Shown here: positions 60,155 to 64,000 of the stretch, piece after piece | How the letters are laid out: every line of letters starts with the position of its first letter | Numbering within the stretch: position 1 is the stretch's first letter | From: Mycobacterium sp. ACS1612 | Lineage (GTDB): Bacteria > Actinomycetota > Actinomycetes > Mycobacteriales > Mycobacteriaceae | Length of the DNA: 64,000 nt | Direction of reading: 5' to 3' | Assembly: GCF_001667505.1 (NCBI RefSeq) | Contig: NZ_LZHZ01000004.1 | Location: forward strand, 124,001-188,000 | Made by a program: the position numbers and the translations under genes | Notes under the pieces: generated by a model | What the model saw: the letters and a program-made list of their open reading frames with translations, nothing else | Told to the model about the DNA's origin: nothing | Databases searched by the model: none

Positions 60155-61395
60155 CGACCGCCCTTGCGCTTGTTGTACACGTCGAATCCGACGGCGACCA
60201 GCAGCACGAGGCCCTTGATCACTTGCTGGATATCACTGCCGATGCCGAGGATGGACATGCCGTTGTTCAACACGCCCAGTACCAGGCCGCCGACGATCGC
60301 GCCGAACACCGTGCCGACCCCACCGCTGGACGACGCGCCGCCGATGAATGCCGCCGCGATGGCCTCGAGTTCGAAGTTGATACCGGCCTGCGGCGTCGCG
60401 GAATTCAACCTGGCAGCGAACAACAGCCCCGCGACGGCGGCGAGCATCCCCATGTTGACGAACACCAACAGCGTGACACGTTGGTTGCGGATGCCGGAAA
60501 GGCGTGCGGCCGCGGAGTTTCCGCCGACGGCGTACACCCGGCGCCCGAGAACGGTGTTGCGCATGACGAACGCGTAGATCAAGGTCAGCACCACCAGGAT
60601 GATGCCGACGATCGGCACACCGCGGTAGCTGGCGAGCAGCAACGTGAACGCCGCCAGCGCCGCGACGATCGCAGCGCACTTGGCGGTGAAGATCGCCGTG
60701 CCCGTCACTCTCTGTCCGTGGCGGACTTGCGAGTTCCGGCGACGGATCTGCACCACCACCGCGGCCACCGTGATGCCGGCGCCGAGAATGACTGTGGGCC
60801 AGTGGTAGACGGCGTTGGTCCCGATCTCGGGTAGAAATCCACTGCTGACTTGCTCGAGTCCGCGTGGCATCGGAGCGATGGACTGACCTTCGAGCAGATA
60901 CTGCGTCGCACCACGAAACACCAGCATGCCGCCGAGCGTGACGATGAAAGACGGGATGCCGACGTAGGCGATCCAGAAGCCCTGCCAAGCGCCGATCAGC
61001 GCGCCGATGCCCACGCACACCGTCACCCCCAGCAACCACGGCATGTCGTTGCGCACCATGAGGACTCCGGACATCGCGCCGATGAAGCCGGCGATGGATC
61101 CCACTGACAGGTCGATGTGGCCGGAGATGATCACGATGACCATGCCGATCGCGAGGACCAGGATGTAGCCGTTCTGCTGAATGATGTTGGTGACATTCAG
61201 CGGTTTGAGCAGAATGCCGCCGGTCCAGATCTGGAACAGCAACACAATGGCGGCCAGCGCCACCACCATGCCGGACTGCCGCACATGGGACAACAAGAAG
61301 CCCGAAACGCGCTGGCGCAGACCGGGCGGGGTCGGCTCACTGGACTCTGGTTGCGCCGCGGGCTTTTCAGACGCCTGCTCGACGGTGGTCGTCAC
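60151..61395 (-). CDS. mmsB: Multiple-sugar ABC importer permease (MmsB/GguB type)
   Basis: 414 residues. ABC permease of the ribose/xylose/ChvE-associated class with about 10-11 membrane segments: NGYILVLAIGMVIVIISGHIDLSVGSIAGF, TLGGMLVFRG, the EAA-like GGNSAAARLSGI loop and a long membrane-rich C-terminus. The N-terminal 35 residues are a Glu/Pro-rich cytoplasmic tail. It forms the membrane path for the monosaccharide bound by the ChvE-like protein. One base separates its start from the ATPase stop. Confidence 0.94.
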   Translation of the reverse strand: MTTTVEQASEKPAAQPESSEPTPPGLRQRVSGFLLSHVRQSGMVVALAAIVLLFQIWTGGILLKPLNVTNIIQQNGYILVLAIGMVIVIISGHIDLSVGSIAGFIGAMSGVLMVRNDMPWLLGVTVCVGIGALIGAWQGFWIAYVGIPSFIVTLGGMLVFRGATQYLLEGQSIAPMPRGLEQVSSGFLPEIGTNAVYHWPTVILGAGITVAAVVVQIRRRNSQVRHGQRVTGTAIFTAKCAAIVAALAAFTLLLASYRGVPIVGIILVVLTLIYAFVMRNTVLGRRVYAVGGNSAAARLSGIRNQRVTLLVFVNMGMLAAVAGLLFAARLNSATPQAGINFELEAIAAAFIGGASSSGGVGTVFGAIVGGLVLGVLNNGMSILGIGSDIQQVIKGLVLLVAVGFDVYNKRKGGR

Positions 61396-62925
61396 CTAGG
61401 CACGTCCTTTCATCATGTACCGCATCAGGGTTTCCTGCGTCGCATCGGCACGCGTCACCTCGCCGGTCAACCGTCCCTGGCTGAGCGCATAGATGCGGTC
61501 GCACATGCCGAGGAGTTCAGGTAATTCCGACGAGATGACGAGCACGGCCTTACCACGTGCCGCGAGTTCGTTGATGATCGTGTAGATCTCGTACTTCGCA
61601 CCGACATCGATACCGCGGGTCGGCTCGTCGAGAATCAGTACGTCAGGGTCGGTGAACAGCCACTTGCTGAGTACGACCTTCTGCTGGTTCCCGCCCGAGA
61701 GCTTGCCCGTGATCGCCGAAACCGACGATGCCTTGATTCTCATCGAGGCGCGGAACCGCTCCCCGACGCTGACTTCCTCGTGCTGATCGACGATGCCGCG
61801 CGTGCTGACCTTGCGCAGCGACGGCAGCGTGATGCTTTCGGCAATACTGTCCATCAGGTTCAGGCCCAGATGCTTGCGATCCTCGGTCGCGTAGGCGATA
61901 CCGTTGTCGATAGCGTCCGACACGGTACGGGTGCTGACCTCGCGGTCGCCTTTGAAGACCCTACCGCTGACGTACTTTCCGTACGACCGGCCGAACACGC
62001 TCAAGGCGAGTTCAGTACGGCCCGCGCCCATCAGTCCGGCGATACCCACGATCTCACCGGCCCGCACATTCAGCGACACGTCGTCGACGACCTTGCGATG
62101 TTGGTCGATGGGATGGAGGACCGTCCAGTTCGCCACCGCGAAAGCGACGTCACCAATCTCGTGGTCGGGGCGGGGCGGAAATCGATGCGTGAGGTCGCGC
62201 CCGACCATGCCGCGCACGATGCGGTCTTCGGTCAGTTCTTGGTCGACGCTGATCGTCTCGATGGTGTGGCCGTCCCGCAGGATGGTGACGGTGTCGGCCA
62301 CCTCCATCACCTCGTTGAGCTTGTGCGAGATGATGATCGAGGTGATTCCCTGGTCCCGCAGGTCCACGATCAGGTCGAGCAGGTGGCGACTGTCGGAATC
62401 GTTTAGCGCTGCGGTCGGTTCGTCCAGGATCAGCAGGCGCACCTTCTTCGACAGCGCCTTGGCGATCTCCACCAACTGCTGCTTACCCACTCCGATGTCG
62501 GCCACCCGGGTCTGCGGGCTCTCCTGCAGCCCCACCCGGTCGAGCAGGTTCTGCGCCTCGACAAGGGTACGTTCCCAGTCGATCACCCCACGGCGCCTGA
62601 TTTCGTTGCCCATGAACACGTTTTCGGCTATCGACAGGTAGGGCACCAGCGCCAGTTCCTGGTGGATGATCGCGATACCGGCCCGCTCACTGGACCGAAT
62701 GTCCTTGAAGCCGCAGACCTGCCCGTCGAGGAGGATCTGGCCGTCGTAGTCCCCATGCGGGTAGACGCCGCTGAGCACCTTCATCAAGGTCGACTTGCCC
62801 GCCCCGTTCTCACCGCAGATGGCGTGAATGGCACCGGCCTTCACGGTCAGGTCGACACCGGAGAGGGCGGTGACACCGGGAAACTGCTTGGTGATACCCC
62901 GCATCTCCAACAGCGTCGACGTCAT
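61396..62925 (-). CDS. mmsA: Multiple-sugar ABC importer ATPase (MmsA/GguA type)
   Basis: 509 residues, two fused ABC domains. First: Walker [10 protein letters not shown], signature [13 protein letters not shown], Walker [14 protein letters not shown]. Second: a Walker A region degenerated to [10 protein letters not shown] (as usual in sugar ABC importers), signature SGGNQQKV and Walker [13 protein letters not shown]. It drives import for the adjacent permease and binding protein. Starts inside the 3' end of the binding-protein gene with a 4-base overlap. Confidence 0.96.
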   Translation of the reverse strand: MTSTLLEMRGITKQFPGVTALSGVDLTVKAGAIHAICGENGAGKSTLMKVLSGVYPHGDYDGQILLDGQVCGFKDIRSSERAGIAIIHQELALVPYLSIAENVFMGNEIRRRGVIDWERTLVEAQNLLDRVGLQESPQTRVADIGVGKQQLVEIAKALSKKVRLLILDEPTAALNDSDSRHLLDLIVDLRDQGITSIIISHKLNEVMEVADTVTILRDGHTIETISVDQELTEDRIVRGMVGRDLTHRFPPRPDHEIGDVAFAVANWTVLHPIDQHRKVVDDVSLNVRAGEIVGIAGLMGAGRTELALSVFGRSYGKYVSGRVFKGDREVSTRTVSDAIDNGIAYATEDRKHLGLNLMDSIAESITLPSLRKVSTRGIVDQHEEVSVGERFRASMRIKASSVSAITGKLSGGNQQKVVLSKWLFTDPDVLILDEPTRGIDVGAKYEIYTIINELAARGKAVLVISSELPELLGMCDRIYALSQGRLTGEVTRADATQETLMRYMMKGRA

Positions 62926-64000
62926 TGCACCTGGGCGTCGGTGTAGTAGCCCGAATCGACCAGCACCGCCTTGTAGTTCGACTTGTCGACACTGACCGGT
63001 TGCAGCAGGTACGACGGGACGACCTTGACGCCGTTGTTGTACGTCGTCGTGTCGTTGACTTCCGGTTTCCCGCCCGTGAGTACGGCATTGGCCTCCTGCA
63101 CCGCGGCCTTCGCGAGCTCACGGGTGTCCTTGAACACGGTCTGCGTCTGCTCCCCTGCCACGATGGACTTCACCGACGCCAACTCGGCGTCCTGCCCGGT
63201 GACGATGGGCAGCGGTTTCGCCGCGTTACCGTAGCCTGCGCTCTTCAGTGCTGAGAGCACGCCGCGCGAAATCCCGTCGTACGGCGACAGCACGGCATCG
63301 ACCCTGGCCGTGGTGTAGGCCTGGCTCAGCAGGTTGTCCATTCTCGACTGGGCCAACCCCCCGTCCCACCGCAGCGTCGCGATCTGGTCGAACGAGGTCT
63401 GGCCGCTCTTGACCACCAGCTTTCCGCTGTCGATGTAGGGCTTGAGCACGCTCATGGCGCCGTCGAAGAAGTAGGTGGCGTTGTTGTCATCGGGTGAGCC
63501 GGCGAACAGTTCGATGTTGAACGGTCCCTTGCCCTGCGCCGGACCGAGCTTGTCGACGATGTAGTTACCCTGCAGCACACCGACTTTGAAGTTGTCGAAC
63601 GTCGCGTAGTAGTCGACGTTCGGCGTCCCCTTGATCAACCGGTCGTAGCTGATCACCGGAATCTTCGCATCCGCGGCGTGTTGCAGGGTCGTGGTCAGCG
63701 ACGAACCGTCGATCGGCGCGACGACCAGGAGTTTGACGCCCTTGGTGATCATGTTCTCGATCTGCGACACCTGGTTCTGAACGACGTCGTCGCCGTATTG
63801 CAGGTCGGTGGTGTAGCCCAACGCCTGGAACTGGTCCACCATGTTCTTGCCGTCAGCGACCCAGCGCTCCGACGATTTCGTGGGCATCGCGATGCCCACG
63901 GTGCCCTTCTCCCCGCCGCCGGGGGCGGCGGTGTCCGTGGACCGACCGCAGCCCGAGAGAACCAGCGTGGCCAGCACCGCCACTACGGCGAGCCAGATCA
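62922..64000 (-). CDS. chvE: ChvE-like multiple-sugar-binding lipoprotein (5' partial)
   Basis: The frame remains open to the window end, so the N-terminus is cut off; a GTG at 63981-63983 is inside the hydrophobic signal. Lipobox LVLSGC, then a periplasmic-binding fold closely matching Chv[90 protein letters not shown] and [20 protein letters not shown]. ChvE binds arabinose, galactose, glucose, xylose and sugar acids, so the natural ligand here cannot be fixed. It delivers sugar to the permease downstream. Confidence 0.95.
   Translation of the reverse strand, partial: IWLAVVAVLATLVLSGCGRSTDTAAPGGGEKGTVGIAMPTKSSERWVADGKNMVDQFQALGYTTDLQYGDDVVQNQVSQIENMITKGVKLLVVAPIDGSSLTTTLQHAADAKIPVISYDRLIKGTPNVDYYATFDNFKVGVLQGNYIVDKLGPAQGKGPFNIELFAGSPDDNNATYFFDGAMSVLKPYIDSGKLVVKSGQTSFDQIATLRWDGGLAQSRMDNLLSQAYTTARVDAVLSPYDGISRGVLSALKSAGYGNAAKPLPIVTGQDAELASVKSIVAGEQTQTVFKDTRELAKAAVQEANAVLTGGKPEVNDTTTYNNGVKVVPSYLLQPVSVDKSNYKAVLVDSGYYTDAQVQ

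Overview
The window reads as chromosome of a Mycobacterium (Mycolicibacterium-type) species: high GC, many GTG starts and 1-8 base stop/start overlaps, and an almost complete copy of the M. tuberculosis cholesterol region from otsA to ltp3 (mce4 operon, hsd4A, fdxD, fadE26, fadE27, fadD17, fadD19, echA19, cyp142, ltp4, ltp3). No rRNA, tRNA, CRISPR array or intact mobile element was seen. The only transfer-type trace is a decayed DUF222/HNH gene at about 18.5-18.9 kb. No gene-free stretch exceeds 300 bases.

Bases 1-4425 hold a translationally coupled signalling operon: a GAF-histidine kinase with a C-terminal receiver whose phospho-acceptor Asp is replaced by Glu, a single-domain response regulator, a receiver-adenylate/guanylate cyclase fusion, and a PGM1-related ATP-grasp ligase. 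Bases 4412-9788 are an envelope/secretion block: cutinase, a small cytosolic protein, a DUF4185 protein (candidate GH183 arabinanase) on a Thr/Pro/Glu stalk, a small secreted protein, a DKNYY lipoprotein and a VanX-like M15 peptidase. A cytochrome P450 follows. Then come XdhC and a molybdenum hydroxylase set (large, CoxG-like, FAD and 2Fe-2S subunits, 11.2-16.6 kb) that lacks the form I CO-dehydrogenase motif. Next are a DUF732 secreted protein, a 3-hydroxyisobutyrate-dehydrogenase-like enzyme, a Gly/Met/Pro-rich secreted protein, the HNH relic, an SDR with its own KstR box, an enoyl-CoA hydratase and three tandem Ibp1-like secreted proteins.

Bases 22.4-39.9 kb are the mce4 cholesterol-import locus: a small protein and otsA on the + strand, converging on yrbE4AB-mce4ABCDEF-mam4AB on the - strand, then hsd4A-fdxD (-) and fadE26-fadE27-fadD17 (+). 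Bases 41.9-57.0 kb continue the steroid side-chain genes, with inserted MFS and acyl-AMP-ligase-like genes. Seven sequences matching the KstR operator (TnnAACnnGTTnnA, one with a single mismatch) sit in the intergenic regions. They tie import, CoA activation, acyl-CoA dehydrogenation, hydration, C26 oxidation and side-chain cleavage into one cholesterol-responsive regulon.

The right end (57.0-64.0 kb) is a separate sugar regulon: galM, a zinc polyol/alcohol dehydrogenase, a LacI-family repressor and a ChvE-type ABC importer (permease, ATPase, binding protein cut by the window end). Near-identical palindromes sit exactly 7 bases before the galM and dehydrogenase start codons and contain the presumed -10 hexamer. 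This suggests leaderless transcripts repressed by the local LacI protein.
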